Origin: Paenibacillus_V sp046244365
GTDB lineage: Bacteria > Bacillota > Bacilli > Paenibacillales > NBRC-103111
Length of the DNA: 64,000 nucleotides
NCBI RefSeq assembly: GCF_046244365.1
Contig: NZ_CP176395.1
Span: forward strand, 3,162,001-3,226,000
Direction of reading: 5' to 3'
The notes under the pieces were generated by a model that saw only the letters and a list, made by a program, of their open reading frames with translations, had not been told where the DNA came from and did not search any database. Positions 1 through 8,426 of this stretch are shown here, piece after piece (within the stretch, counting starts at the first letter, position 1; every line of letters begins with the position of its first letter). The translations under genes and the position numbers were made by a program.

Positions 1-536
1 TTATTTCAAATACATTTGAGATGACCCAGGAAAAATTGGGAACCGGCAAAGTGGCCATGCATCCGGCCGGCGATTTTATACTTGAACCGCTGCTTAAGAA
101 ATATCCGGATATGGAATTGGGTTTCTTCTCCATGCCGTTCGGCAATACACCGGGTGCCATTTCGCTCTACGCGGGAGTGGGGATCTCGGTTAACACGAAA
201 GCTGCGCACAAGGAAGAAGCGCTGGAGTTGATCCGATTGTTCGCTTCCAAGGAGCAGCAAGAAATGTACTTACAGAAGTCGCCTGGCATATCCGTCTTCT
301 CTGACGTGAATGCCAAGCAGAATATGATCAGCGGGGATTTGCAGCGTTATATGGATAATGGGAAAGCTTTTATGGGGATGTTCGGAAAGTATGAAGCCTG
401 GAACGATATGGATGCCCGAAAAATTATGCAGGAAATGATGCTGGGCGGGAAAAAGCCGACGCAAGTGTTGAAGGAACTGAACGCCAAGATGGAAATCGTA
501 GCCAAAGGGAAAAAGCTTCCGGGGTGGAGCCAGTGA
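1..536 (+). CDS. Sugar ABC transporter substrate-binding protein, C-terminal part (partial)
   Basis: The frame is open from the left edge of the window, so the N-terminus, including any signal peptide and lipobox, is missing. About 178 residues of the C-terminal lobe remain. The pattern is that of family 1 extracellular solute-binding proteins: a GKVAMHPAG stretch where the family usually has a short run reporting on a trial state, an aromatic and glycine-rich hinge (SLYAGVGISVNTKA), and a helix containing ALELIRLFASKEQQEMYL. The two genes that follow at 34 bp and then overlapping are CUT1 permeases, so this is the binding protein of that transporter. The substrate cannot be read from the fragment; the PIG-L deacetylase downstream suggests an N-acetylated sugar, which is inference. 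Confidence 0.85.
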   Translation, partial: ISNTFEMTQEKLGTGKVAMHPAGDFILEPLLKKYPDMELGFFSMPFGNTPGAISLYAGVGISVNTKAAHKEEALELIRLFASKEQQEMYLQKSPGISVFSDVNAKQNMISGDLQRYMDNGKAFMGMFGKYEAWNDMDARKIMQEMMLGGKKPTQVLKELNAKMEIVAKGKKLPGWSQ

Positions 537-569
537 AAGCTGAGCGGTTAGGAATGGAGGAAGACTTGC

Positions 570-1487
570 ATGTCCGGCTTTGTTGAAGAGAGAACGGGAC
601 GTCCGTTACGCAAACGAAGACCTCCCCTATACTATCCCGTCATGTTTGTCGTTCCCGCACTCGCCATCTATGTTGTGTTTTTCATATACCCGACCATCCT
701 GGGCTTCTATTATTCTTTCACCGATTGGAACGCGGCAGGCGAAAAGATCCGATTTGTCGGCCTGACCCAATTCATTGAAGTTGTTCGAAATCCGGACTTC
801 GCTGTCGCATTGAAAAATACATTCCTATATGCCACGGTAACGACGATCGGCAAAAATGTCATTCCGCTGGTGCTGGCCGTGCTGCTGACCATGGGAATGC
901 GATCGCGCAATGCATTGCGAGCCGTCTATTTTTCGCCTGCTATTCTCAATATCGTAGCGGTGGGCCTTATTTTCCAAGGGTTATTGAATCCGCATACCGG
1001 ATTTGTCAATAATCTGTTGCGGTCCATGAATCTTGACTTTCTGGCACTCGGCTGGATCGGAGACCCGTCCCTATCCATATATGCCGCCTGTCTAATGGAA
1101 ATATGGCGTGCGTCCGGGATAACGATGGCCATTTATATCGCCGGCATCCAGAACATCCCGGCCGATTATTATGAAGCGGCAGATATCGACGGGGCATCCG
1201 TTTGGTCGAAATTCATGCATGTGACGCTGCCGCTGCTGATGCCCGCCATTACGATCAATGTGCTCCTATCGGTCATTTACGGCGCCCGCATGTTCGAAGG
1301 CGTATATTTCCTGACTCAGGGCGGCCCCGGTAATTCATCCGAGGTATTGATGACGCTTGTCTACAAATATATGGGACAAGGACTTTACGGCTACAGCACC
1401 GCATTGAACTTGATCTTGGTGCTTCTTATTGTCTTGATTTCGATGCCGCTGCTCTCTTATATGAAGAAAAGGGAGGTAGAGGGATGA
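570..1487 (+). CDS. Sugar ABC transporter permease, MalF/UgpA type
   Basis: This 305-residue integral membrane protein is a CUT1-family permease. After a short basic cytoplasmic N-terminus, a first hydrophobic segment begins near residue 22. The EAA loop that docks on the ATPase lies near residues 201-225 (YYEAADIDGASVW followed by TLPLLMP). It would pair with the next gene to form the membrane channel that takes sugar from the lipoprotein encoded upstream. No ATPase gene is nearby, which is usual for these operons in Bacillales, where one shared MsmX-type ATPase serves many transporters. Start chosen at 570 because GGAGG sits about 10 bp upstream. Its stop overlaps the next start by four bases (ATGA), implying translational coupling. 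Confidence 0.93.
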   Translation: MSGFVEERTGRPLRKRRPPLYYPVMFVVPALAIYVVFFIYPTILGFYYSFTDWNAAGEKIRFVGLTQFIEVVRNPDFAVALKNTFLYATVTTIGKNVIPLVLAVLLTMGMRSRNALRAVYFSPAILNIVAVGLIFQGLLNPHTGFVNNLLRSMNLDFLALGWIGDPSLSIYAACLMEIWRASGITMAIYIAGIQNIPADYYEAADIDGASVWSKFMHVTLPLLMPAITINVLLSVIYGARMFEGVYFLTQGGPGNSSEVLMTLVYKYMGQGLYGYSTALNLILVLLIVLISMPLLSYMKKREVEG

Positions 1488-2314
1488 TGGAACGGCGGCG
1501 AAAACGATGGATCGGGTTAGCGGAGTCGTGCTTGTGGGGCATGAGTGCCGTCATCCTCATTCCCTACTTGATGGTGGTGTTGACATCGGTCAAAAGCAGC
1601 AAGGAGGCGGGGCTGTTTCGGCTTGCTCTTCCTTCGGACATTCATTTTTTCGATAACTACCGCGTCGTATTTGAGCGAGGGTATGTTTTACAAGGCTTTG
1701 TGAACAGTATTTTCGTAACGGCAGGTTCAGTCGTCATTGTACTTGTTTGCTCTGCGCTTCTAAGCTTTTATATCGCCAGGGTGCGAAGCCGTATATCCGG
1801 AACGCTTTACCGGTTCTTCTTGCTTGGCATGGTTGCGCCGATCAGCCTTGTCACCACCTTCAATGTGCTAAAAACGTTGAACATTCTGAATACGCGAACA
1901 GGGATTATTATGGTATTTGCAGGCATCTTGATTCCGTTCGCCATGTTTATTTACGTCGGGTTTGTCAGGACAATTCCGAGAGAAATGGACGAGGCGGCAA
2001 CGATCGACGGATGCGGACCATACCGCATGTTTGCCGTCATCATTTTTCCGCTTATGAAACCGATAACCTTTACGGCCGCAATATTGGTGTTTATGAACGT
2101 CTGGAACGATTCGCAAATCCCTCTGTTTTTTTTGAATGACAATCAATACTGGACCATGCCGTTGAACATCTATCGATTTTACGGCTATTTCAGCACGGAT
2201 TGGAACTATATTTTCGGCAATATTTTTCTAACGGCTCTGCCGGTGTTCATTATTTATCTGATCGGGCAGCGGTTTATGATCGAAGGAATGACGAGCGGAG
2301 CGGTAAAAGGATGA
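1484..2314 (+). CDS. Sugar ABC transporter permease, MalG/UgpE type
   Basis: This 276-residue membrane protein is the second permease of the CUT1 transporter. The EAA loop is near residues 168-192 (EMDEAATIDGCG then FPLMKP). The C-terminus ends in GMTSGAVKG, the hallmark tail of MalG-type permeases. The start overlaps the stop of the first permease in the sequence ATGATGG; the first ATG is used. The next gene, a PIG-L deacetylase, starts 15 bp after the stop, so all four genes here are one transcription unit. The substrate is unknown. Confidence 0.93.
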   Translation: MMERRRKRWIGLAESCLWGMSAVILIPYLMVVLTSVKSSKEAGLFRLALPSDIHFFDNYRVVFERGYVLQGFVNSIFVTAGSVVIVLVCSALLSFYIARVRSRISGTLYRFFLLGMVAPISLVTTFNVLKTLNILNTRTGIIMVFAGILIPFAMFIYVGFVRTIPREMDEAATIDGCGPYRMFAVIIFPLMKPITFTAAILVFMNVWNDSQIPLFFLNDNQYWTMPLNIYRFYGYFSTDWNYIFGNIFLTALPVFIIYLIGQRFMIEGMTSGAVKG

Positions 2315-2329
2315 TGAGGAGGATATAAG

Positions 2330-3031
2330 ATGCGTATACTTGCGATTGGCGCTCATCCAGACGATGTTGAGATTTTTTGCGGAGGGACGCTTGCCAAATA
2401 TGCGGCACGAGGAGATCATGTGACCATCATGATCGCAACGAACGGCAATGTCGGATCTCCCGTCTTGTCCAAGGAAGAAATCGCTGCCGTTCGCCGAAAG
2501 GAAGCGGAAGCTTCGGCGGCCTGTATTGGAGCGGATTTGATTTGGATGGGTTATGACGATGAATTTCTGTTTCATGACCGGGAGACGAGAATGGCGTTTA
2601 TCAATGCCATCCGCAAGGCGTCGCCCGACGTTATGTTCGTACACGGGAACAATGATTATCATCCCGATCACCGAATATGCGGCGAGATTGCCGTTGATTG
2701 CAGAATTCCGGTTACGGTACCGCTTATCGAAACGGAATATCCGCCTATGCCCAGAATTCCGCATGTTTTTGTGATGGACAACTTGGGCGGAGTAGGATTC
2801 GAGCCCGAATTTTATGTGGATGTAACGGACGTATACGAAATGAAAAGCCGCATGATTCGTTCGCATGCGAGTCAGGATCAATGGCTGAACTATCAGTACG
2901 GTATGGATTACGTCGAATTCGTGTCCAAGACGAGTGCGGTTAGAGGAATGGTAATCGGAGTCCGTCATGCGGAAGCGTTCCGGAGCCTACCCATTTACCC
3001 GGTCATGGGAGGCGCGTCTTTGCTGCCTTAA
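2330..3031 (+). CDS. PIG-L (LmbE-like) family N-acetylglucosaminyl-type deacetylase
   Basis: The 233-residue protein carries the two signatures of the PIG-L metalloamidase family. AHPDD is at residues 8-12, where the histidine and the second aspartate bind zinc, and HPDHR is at 111-115, which supplies the third ligand and a basic residue. Family members remove acetyl groups from N-acetylglucosamine moieties of small conjugates or oligosaccharides, or are BshB-like in bacillithiol synthesis. Here the gene follows a sugar transporter by 15 bp, so deacetylation of an imported amino-sugar compound in the cytoplasm is the likely role. BshB1 of bacillithiol synthesis is an alternative, but that gene normally sits with bshA or mgsA, absent here. 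No signal peptide is seen. Confidence 0.88.
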   Translation: MRILAIGAHPDDVEIFCGGTLAKYAARGDHVTIMIATNGNVGSPVLSKEEIAAVRRKEAEASAACIGADLIWMGYDDEFLFHDRETRMAFINAIRKASPDVMFVHGNNDYHPDHRICGEIAVDCRIPVTVPLIETEYPPMPRIPHVFVMDNLGGVGFEPEFYVDVTDVYEMKSRMIRSHASQDQWLNYQYGMDYVEFVSKTSAVRGMVIGVRHAEAFRSLPIYPVMGGASLLP

Positions 3032-3057
3032 CGCGGAGGCTTACTGTAATACAAATC

Positions 3058-3097
3058 AAAAGCGCCCTCTGATCATGATCATTCAGGGGGCGCTTTT
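3058..3097. terminator. Bidirectional rho-independent terminator
   Basis: Two complementary arms, AAAAGCGCCCT and GGGGGCGCTTTT, flank a loop that itself contains the palindrome TGATCATGATCA. T runs follow on one strand and A runs precede, so it can end both the deacetylase operon on + and the GntR gene on -, whose stop codon is 3 bp away. Confidence 0.85.
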
Positions 3098-3099
3098 CA

Positions 3100-3741
3100 T
3101 TAGTAAATATGCTTTTTCAAGACCGGTTCGATGACCGCCCAATCTTTGGTCTTAATGGCGTTCAACAATTCGCGATGCTCGTCAATAAGCTGAGAAAAAT
3201 CATTCTGTTGATGCATATGGGAATTATTCATGAAATGAAAAACGATTCGGGAAGAGACACCCGACCAAAGTGAAATCATGTAGGGCTCTTCAGTCAAGGA
3301 AACCAAGTATTCGTGGAATTGTAAGTCTATCTTAACGATCGAGCTCAGGTCCATTTTTTTGCAAGCTTCGATCAAATCGTTCAGGATTTTTTCCAAGTCC
3401 TCAAAGTGGCTATCGTTAAGACGGGGAATAATGGTCTGGATGCAGTACGATTCCAACAAGATGCGAAGCGGGTTAAGCAATCGATCGACTTCTCCCTTTT
3501 CTACGTTCGCGACAGTGGTTTCACGATGTGTTTGAGTGACGAGCAGACCTTCGCGTTCGAGAAGTAAAATCGCTTCACGGATGGGTCCGCGGCTTACGCC
3601 CATATCTTTGGATAGGTCTTGCTCGCGCAAACGCTGGCCGGGCTTCAGTTGACCGCCGATCACGGCATCCTTGATGTCCTGATAGATTTGATTGCGCAGC
3701 GTATCTGTTTTTTTTATTGAAAACCGGAATTCGGAACTCAT
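3100..3741 (-). CDS. GntR family transcriptional regulator, FadR subfamily (FCD domain)
   Basis: A 213-residue one-component regulator. The N-terminal winged helix covers roughly residues 8-75 and includes LREQDLSKDMGVSRGPIREAIL, the classical GntR recognition helix. The rest is an all-helical FCD ligand-binding domain (for example LQFHEYLVSL and a late HRELLNAI helix with histidines of the sort that bind metal plus an organic acid). FCD regulators usually respond to carboxylates such as sugar acids. The start is supported by GGAGG 8 bp upstream. It is transcribed divergently from the enolase-superfamily gene, and the palindrome in the shared promoter region is its likely operator, so it probably represses the operon at 3.9-12 kb until an acid substrate appears. 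Confidence 0.9.
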   Translation of the reverse strand: MSSEFRFSIKKTDTLRNQIYQDIKDAVIGGQLKPGQRLREQDLSKDMGVSRGPIREAILLLEREGLLVTQTHRETTVANVEKGEVDRLLNPLRILLESYCIQTIIPRLNDSHFEDLEKILNDLIEACKKMDLSSIVKIDLQFHEYLVSLTEEPYMISLWSGVSSRIVFHFMNNSHMHQQNDFSQLIDEHRELLNAIKTKDWAVIEPVLKKHIY

Positions 3742-3780
3742 TATTGATCCTCCACTCTTTTATAACTCCAACTATAGTTT

Positions 3781-3809
3781 ACAATAACGGACAAAGCAAA
3801 TAACGTCAA
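3781..3809 (-). promoter_or_regulatory. Candidate promoter of the GntR regulator
   Basis: Read on the minus strand, TTGACG (3809-3804) and TATTGT (3786-3781) are separated by 17 bp, upstream of the regulator start at 3741. It overlaps the divergent control region. The match is moderate. Confidence 0.45.
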
Positions 3810-3840
3810 CGATTACAATAAAAAATAAACAATAAATGTT

Positions 3841-3873
3841 ATTGTTGACAATGACGAAGTTCTGAAATAATCT
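3841..3873 (+). promoter_or_regulatory. Promoter of the acid-sugar operon with GntR-type operator over the -35
   Basis: TTGACA at 3845-3850 is followed after 17 bp by TAATCT (3868-3873); AATAAT at 3866-3871 with a 15-bp gap is an alternative. The -35 lies inside the perfect 12-bp palindrome ATTGTTGACAAT (3841-3852), which has the TTGT/ACAA form seen for several FCD-type GntR regulators. A partial mirror of this element (TTTACAATAACG, 3778-3789) sits near the regulator's own promoter. Confidence 0.6.
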
Positions 3874-3918
3874 AGAGGTGAGCAAACAACACCATTCATT
3901 ATTCAAAGGAGAGCAGTT

Positions 3919-5079
3919 ATGAAAATTATCGATGTTATAACAACGCCCGTATTGATTCCCTTTAAGAAGCCTGCAAAATGGTCCGGAGGCACACGGAGAA
4001 ATGCGCCCGCATTAATGATCCAGTTGAAAACGGACGAGGGCTTGATCGGATACGGCGAATGTGTCGGTCCGACGATTCCGACGATTCAAACCGTTATCGA
4101 GAAAGAATTCAAGCCTTTTCTCATCGGGAAAGACCCCATGCAAACCGAGCTGATTTTGCATCAATTGGAAGAATACATTTTGAATTGGTCCCAAATCGGT
4201 TATTATGCAATGGCAGGGATCGATATCGCGCTGCTGGATCTCAAAGCCAAAATATTGAACACGCCGTTATATAATCTTCTTGGCGGTCTGTACCGGAAAG
4301 ATGTCCGTTTCTCAGGTTACTTGTTCATCGACGATCCGCTCGTGAATGCGAAGGAAGCGGAGGAGCTGGTGGCCAAAGGTTACGACGAGATTAAGATCAA
4401 AGTCGGCCGGGAAGTCGACTATGATACACAGCGCATCAAGGAAATTCGCCGTGCCGTCGGCCCGAAAGTGAAATTGAGAATCGATGCGAATCAAATATGG
4501 AGCGTACCTACGGCTATCCGGGCAATCAACCAGATGGCGGTTTACGACCTGCAACTGGTCGAGCAGCCGGTGCCTTATTACGATATCGACGGAATGGCTG
4601 CAGTAAGCCGGGCGGTACCGGTTCCCATTACGGCCGACGAATCCTGCACGACCTTCGATTCGGCGCTCAAGCTGATCGAGAAAGGTGCCGTATCCGCGTT
4701 CACCGTATATCCTTCAGAGGCGGGCGGCCTACTGAAAGCGAAGCAGATTGTCGAGCTTGCCAACACCTACGGGATATGGTGCGTGACGGGGTCATGGGCG
4801 GAAACGGGTATCGCGACTATGGCGAATGCCCATCTGATTGCTTCATCCCGCAACTTCGTGTTTGCCAGCGATACGCACTATGAATGGTATGCCTCGGATG
4901 TACTGCAGAACAAGCTCAATATCGTGAACGGCAAATTGTCGATGACCGATAAGCCAGGTCTTGGCGTTGAGCTTGCCCCGGACTTCAATGGATTGGCCAA
5001 GGAAGAAATCAGAGAAATGGTGTTTTATGATGACGAGTCGGCAGTGGAGTATCAGCCGCGTATCGGCATGATTCTTTAA
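3919..5079 (+). CDS. Mandelate racemase/muconate lactonizing enzyme family protein (enolase superfamily)
   Basis: A 386-residue soluble enzyme of the enolase superfamily. The N-terminal capping domain covers about residues 1-125. The barrel then shows the catalytic pair KIK (K159 and K161), and three carboxylate magnesium ligands, D189 (RIDANQIW), E215 (LVEQPVP) and E241 (ADESCTT). All members abstract a proton next to a carboxylate; products range from sugar-acid dehydration to racemisation or cycloisomerisation. The KxK lysines with no obvious histidine-aspartate dyad at the usual MR position point toward the MLE/dipeptide-epimerase-like branch rather than classical sugar-acid dehydratases, but this was judged by eye. 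Position one in an operon with a dehydrogenase, a transporter and a lactonase-like protein makes an acid-sugar substrate likely. RBS AAAGGAG precedes the start. Confidence 0.9.
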   Translation: MKIIDVITTPVLIPFKKPAKWSGGTRRNAPALMIQLKTDEGLIGYGECVGPTIPTIQTVIEKEFKPFLIGKDPMQTELILHQLEEYILNWSQIGYYAMAGIDIALLDLKAKILNTPLYNLLGGLYRKDVRFSGYLFIDDPLVNAKEAEELVAKGYDEIKIKVGREVDYDTQRIKEIRRAVGPKVKLRIDANQIWSVPTAIRAINQMAVYDLQLVEQPVPYYDIDGMAAVSRAVPVPITADESCTTFDSALKLIEKGAVSAFTVYPSEAGGLLKAKQIVELANTYGIWCVTGSWAETGIATMANAHLIASSRNFVFASDTHYEWYASDVLQNKLNIVNGKLSMTDKPGLGVELAPDFNGLAKEEIREMVFYDDESAVEYQPRIGMIL

Positions 5080-5137
5080 TTACCGGTAAATTGTGGTTTA
5101 CGGCAGAGCACCTGCCGCATTGCAAGGAGGCTGCAAG

Positions 5138-6163
5138 ATGAAAAAAACCATGCAAGCGCTTGTATGGCACGGTGTCGGGGATTTACGGAGCGAGGAAGTC
5201 CCGGTCCCCCGAATCGGAGCGAAGGAAGTATTGGTTAAAGTGCGGTATGCGGGTATTTGCGCAACCGACCAGGAAATTTTTAACGGACAATATCCGTACC
5301 CCGCACCTTACATTCCAGGCCATGAAATTACGGGCACGATCGAGGAAATCGGGGAAGGCGTCAATCAACTGAAAGTCGGGGACCGGGTCGTAATCGACCC
5401 GGCCATCCCTTGCGAGACATGCAATTCTTGCCGAAACGGACGCTCGGAATTTTGTCAGCATTATCGCGAGCTTGGAATAAACGAAAACGGGGGATGGGCA
5501 CAGTTTGTAAAAGCGCCTGTTAGATGCGTATATCCGATCCCGGATACACTCAGCGATAAATCCGCGGCTGTCATCGAGCCCCTGGTATGCCCGTTCGGTG
5601 CGGTTCATGCGGCCGGAGTCGAAACGGGGGATCATGTACTTGTCATCGGTGACGGACCGGCCGCGATGTATTTTGTGCAAATTGCCCGGATGATGGGTGC
5701 AGCGTCCGTATCGGTTTCCTATAAACTGGACTCCCGCATCCCGGAATTGCGGAAATGCGGTGCCACGCAGTTTGCCGAAAGCAAACGCATTCATGAGCTG
5801 GCCGAAACGAAAGCTTACCAGGCGCACGGAGGCTTTGATCTGGTCATTGATGCTGTGGGTTACTCGGAAACGATAAGACAAGCCATTGAAATGGTTCGAA
5901 TCGGCGGAAGGATCATTTTATACGGTTTGAAGGAAGCCGAATCCGCCGCTTTCCCTCACAAGGAAGTTATTTTGAAAAATCTGACGCTGTACGGCCGGAC
6001 TAATGCACCTACGCTCTGGGGCAAAGTGATAGAATGTATTGAAAACGGTTTTTTGCATATTGATTTCATTCCCGATCAAGTGGTAAGCCCGCATGAGGTA
6101 GCGGAGCTATTGGCCAAACCGCAATGGCCGTGGGTGAAATGCATCGTGAAGTGGAGTGAATAG
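5138..6163 (+). CDS. Zinc-dependent medium-chain dehydrogenase (alcohol/polyol dehydrogenase)
   Basis: 341 residues, the normal size for sorbitol/threonine-type medium-chain dehydrogenases. The catalytic zinc site is visible as C41 and H62-E63 (PGHE). The structural zinc site is C92, C95, C98 and C106. The NAD(P) fold begins around residue 168 (HVLVIGDGPAAMYFVQIA), with a slightly unusual GDGPAA turn in place of GxGxxG. It would oxidise a secondary alcohol on a sugar or polyol acid and so supply or use the keto product of the preceding enzyme. The start at 5138 is preferred over an upstream in-frame ATG at 5093 because AAGGAGG lies 8 bp upstream and the family N-terminus aligns here. Confidence 0.9.
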   Translation: MKKTMQALVWHGVGDLRSEEVPVPRIGAKEVLVKVRYAGICATDQEIFNGQYPYPAPYIPGHEITGTIEEIGEGVNQLKVGDRVVIDPAIPCETCNSCRNGRSEFCQHYRELGINENGGWAQFVKAPVRCVYPIPDTLSDKSAAVIEPLVCPFGAVHAAGVETGDHVLVIGDGPAAMYFVQIARMMGAASVSVSYKLDSRIPELRKCGATQFAESKRIHELAETKAYQAHGGFDLVIDAVGYSETIRQAIEMVRIGGRIILYGLKEAESAAFPHKEVILKNLTLYGRTNAPTLWGKVIECIENGFLHIDFIPDQVVSPHEVAELLAKPQWPWVKCIVKWSE

Positions 6164-6177
6164 TAGGAGGGACACTG

Positions 6178-7269
6178 ATGAACAGAAACGTACGTCTGGT
6201 CAAAATGCTTGCATCGTCACTGATTCTGCTCCTGCTTGCCGCATGCAGAGACGGCTCTGCATCTCCCGATACGGACAAGCCTTTTGCCGGCAAAGAAATA
6301 AACGTCTTGTCTTGGGAAGGGTATCAGGAACCGGAATGGGTCGAGCCTTTCCAGAAGCAGCATGGCGTTAAAGTCAATGTCACCTACGCGGGAAGCGTGG
6401 ACGAGATGTTTTCAAAAGCGGCTTCCGGCTCCCTCCATTACGATTTGATATTTATGGATGGGGGCTCCGTAACCCGGTACAACAAAATGAAGCTGATTCA
6501 GCCCATCGATGTCGCCAAATTAAAACATTACAGCGAGCTCATCTCGAACATGAAGAGCATCAATGACAAGCATATCATGTCGGGCGGACAATCCTATGCG
6601 CTTCCGTTTGCCTGGGGTTCGCTTCCTCTCGCCGTCAACAAGGATAAAGTCAAAGAGCCCGTCACCTCGTGGTCCGCCCTATGGGACAGCAAATATAAAG
6701 GGAAAATCGCGACCATCGACGATGCAAACAACCAGGTTGCGACCACCGCGCTTCTGCTCGGTTATCCCGATCCCTATAACCTCACGGAGCAACAGCTGGC
6801 CGAAGTGAAGAAGAAGCTGATTGAGCAAAAGCCGCTGGTCCGTTCCTATTATTCCGGATTCGAGGACGGCAAAAACCTGATGGCAAGCGGCGAGGCCTGG
6901 ATCCTTTTTACGCAAGGGCCGACAATGGTGACCGATCTTAAGGACCAGGGCATGAACGTCGAAGAAGTCATTCCGAAGGAAGGGGCGCTTGTATGGATCG
7001 ATAATGCCACAATCGGGGCGAAAACGGAAAACCCTGAGCTTGTTTACAGCTATATCGACTATTTAATCTCTTCCGAGGTCCAAGCCCAATTGGTCAAGAA
7101 AACCGGCTATGGCGGAGTCAACGCCAATTCCGTTCAAAAATTGACGAAAGAAGAGGCTAGGAAGTCCCATATGGACGATCCGTCCTATTTCGATAAATTG
7201 GTTTATGTTTCGTTCCCCGAGAGCTTTGAAAAACGCGTCAAGCTGTGGAATGAAGTAAGGGCGCAATAG
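6178..7269 (+). CDS. Spermidine/putrescine-type ABC transporter substrate-binding lipoprotein (PotD-like)
   Basis: 363 residues, an exported lipoprotein: a basic N-terminus, a hydrophobic core and the lipobox LLAAC with the lipidated cysteine at 23. The mature protein begins with INVLSWEGYQEPEWVEPFQKQHGVKVN, cut short here to its core idea: the NVLSWEGY motif is typical of the PotD/PotF/AfuA group. This group carries polyamines, iron or other small charged solutes. Genes for an ATPase and two permeases of the same class follow directly. Since the operon otherwise encodes sugar-acid type enzymes, the ligand may be a small carboxylate or amino compound instead of a polyamine, which is inference. 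Confidence 0.9.
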   Translation: MNRNVRLVKMLASSLILLLLAACRDGSASPDTDKPFAGKEINVLSWEGYQEPEWVEPFQKQHGVKVNVTYAGSVDEMFSKAASGSLHYDLIFMDGGSVTRYNKMKLIQPIDVAKLKHYSELISNMKSINDKHIMSGGQSYALPFAWGSLPLAVNKDKVKEPVTSWSALWDSKYKGKIATIDDANNQVATTALLLGYPDPYNLTEQQLAEVKKKLIEQKPLVRSYYSGFEDGKNLMASGEAWILFTQGPTMVTDLKDQGMNVEEVIPKEGALVWIDNATIGAKTENPELVYSYIDYLISSEVQAQLVKKTGYGGVNANSVQKLTKEEARKSHMDDPSYFDKLVYVSFPESFEKRVKLWNEVRAQ

Positions 7270-7322
7270 AACGCTGCATGATAAAGGCTACGATCAGATC
7301 CTTACAAGGAAGGTAAGGTTAT

Positions 7323-8426
7323 ATGGACAACACACAACACGTCGTACTGGAGATGGAAGGCGTTAAAAAACAGTATGGCTCCTATACCGCAATCCAACAT
7401 TTGGACCTCTCGATACGAAGGGGAGAGTTTTTCTCCATCGTCGGACCGAGCGGCTGCGGGAAAACGACCATACTCAAAATGATCGCAGGCTTCGAATATC
7501 CGACGTCCGGATCGATAAGGATTGCCGGCAAGTCGTCGGACAGGCTGCCCCCGCACAAGAGAAACGTCAATACCGTATTCCAAAATTACGCTTTGTTTCC
7601 GCATATGAATATCTATGATAACGTGGCTTATCCGCTGCGGATCAAGAAAACGGATAAAGCCGCCATCCAAAAGTCCGTCATGGAGCATCTGGATATGGTG
7701 GGAATGGCCCAGCATGCCCATAAGGCGCCTCAGCAGCTCAGCGGGGGACAGAAACAGCGGATCGCGCTTGCCCGTGCCATGATTTCCAGACCCGATATTT
7801 TGCTTCTGGACGAACCTTTGTCGGCTCTTGATTTTCATCTTCGTCAGGATATGCAGCGAGTGCTGAAACAGCTGCAGCGTGAAAGCGGTATCACATTTGT
7901 CTATATTACCCACGACCAAGGAGAAGCGCTTAGCTTGTCGGATCGGATTGCCGTCATGAATCACGGAATTCTGCAGCAAGTAGACTCGCCTACGGTCATC
8001 TATCGGAAGCCCGCTACGAAATTCGTTGCAGGTTTCATCGGAAAGACGAATATTTTGAAGGGCGCGTTCGACGCCAATCGGATGTTTGTCCTATCCTCCG
8101 GGAACGGGAAGGCCGGCTTGAGCATACGAGACGAAGGATTGTTCCAAGCGGGAAAAGAATTCTATATCTCGATACGGCCGGATAAGATCAGGTTCTCGAA
8201 AAAAGACGATAGCTACGACAACTGCATTCGAAGAACTTCCATCGCCGACTTGGCGTATTACGGCTCGGAAAGGGAAATTCTCCTGAATACGGAAGAGTAC
8301 GGGCCGCTGCTGGTGAAGCTCCACGAACATGAATCGGCAGACTTGACAGTCGGGGAGAAAACGGACATTTATTTCCGTTCCAAAGACGTCATTTCCATAC
8401 CGATAAGCGGAGCCGCCTATGAATAA
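7323..8426 (+). CDS. ABC transporter ATP-binding protein, PotA-like
   Basis: 367 residues. Walker A is GPSGCGKTT at 41-49, the signature LSGGQ is at 139-143, and Walker B DILLLDEP ends in D163 and E164, followed by an H-loop histidine in YITHDQGEA. The C-terminal 120 residues form the TOBE/OB-fold regulatory extension usual for PotA, MalK and UgpC (ISIRPDKIRF motif). It powers the transporter made with the flanking genes and is the only transport ATPase in the window. Its last 8 bases overlap the first permease start, so the two are translationally coupled. Confidence 0.95.
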   Translation: MDNTQHVVLEMEGVKKQYGSYTAIQHLDLSIRRGEFFSIVGPSGCGKTTILKMIAGFEYPTSGSIRIAGKSSDRLPPHKRNVNTVFQNYALFPHMNIYDNVAYPLRIKKTDKAAIQKSVMEHLDMVGMAQHAHKAPQQLSGGQKQRIALARAMISRPDILLLDEPLSALDFHLRQDMQRVLKQLQRESGITFVYITHDQGEALSLSDRIAVMNHGILQQVDSPTVIYRKPATKFVAGFIGKTNILKGAFDANRMFVLSSGNGKAGLSIRDEGLFQAGKEFYISIRPDKIRFSKKDDSYDNCIRRTSIADLAYYGSEREILLNTEEYGPLLVKLHEHESADLTVGEKTDIYFRSKDVISIPISGAAYE

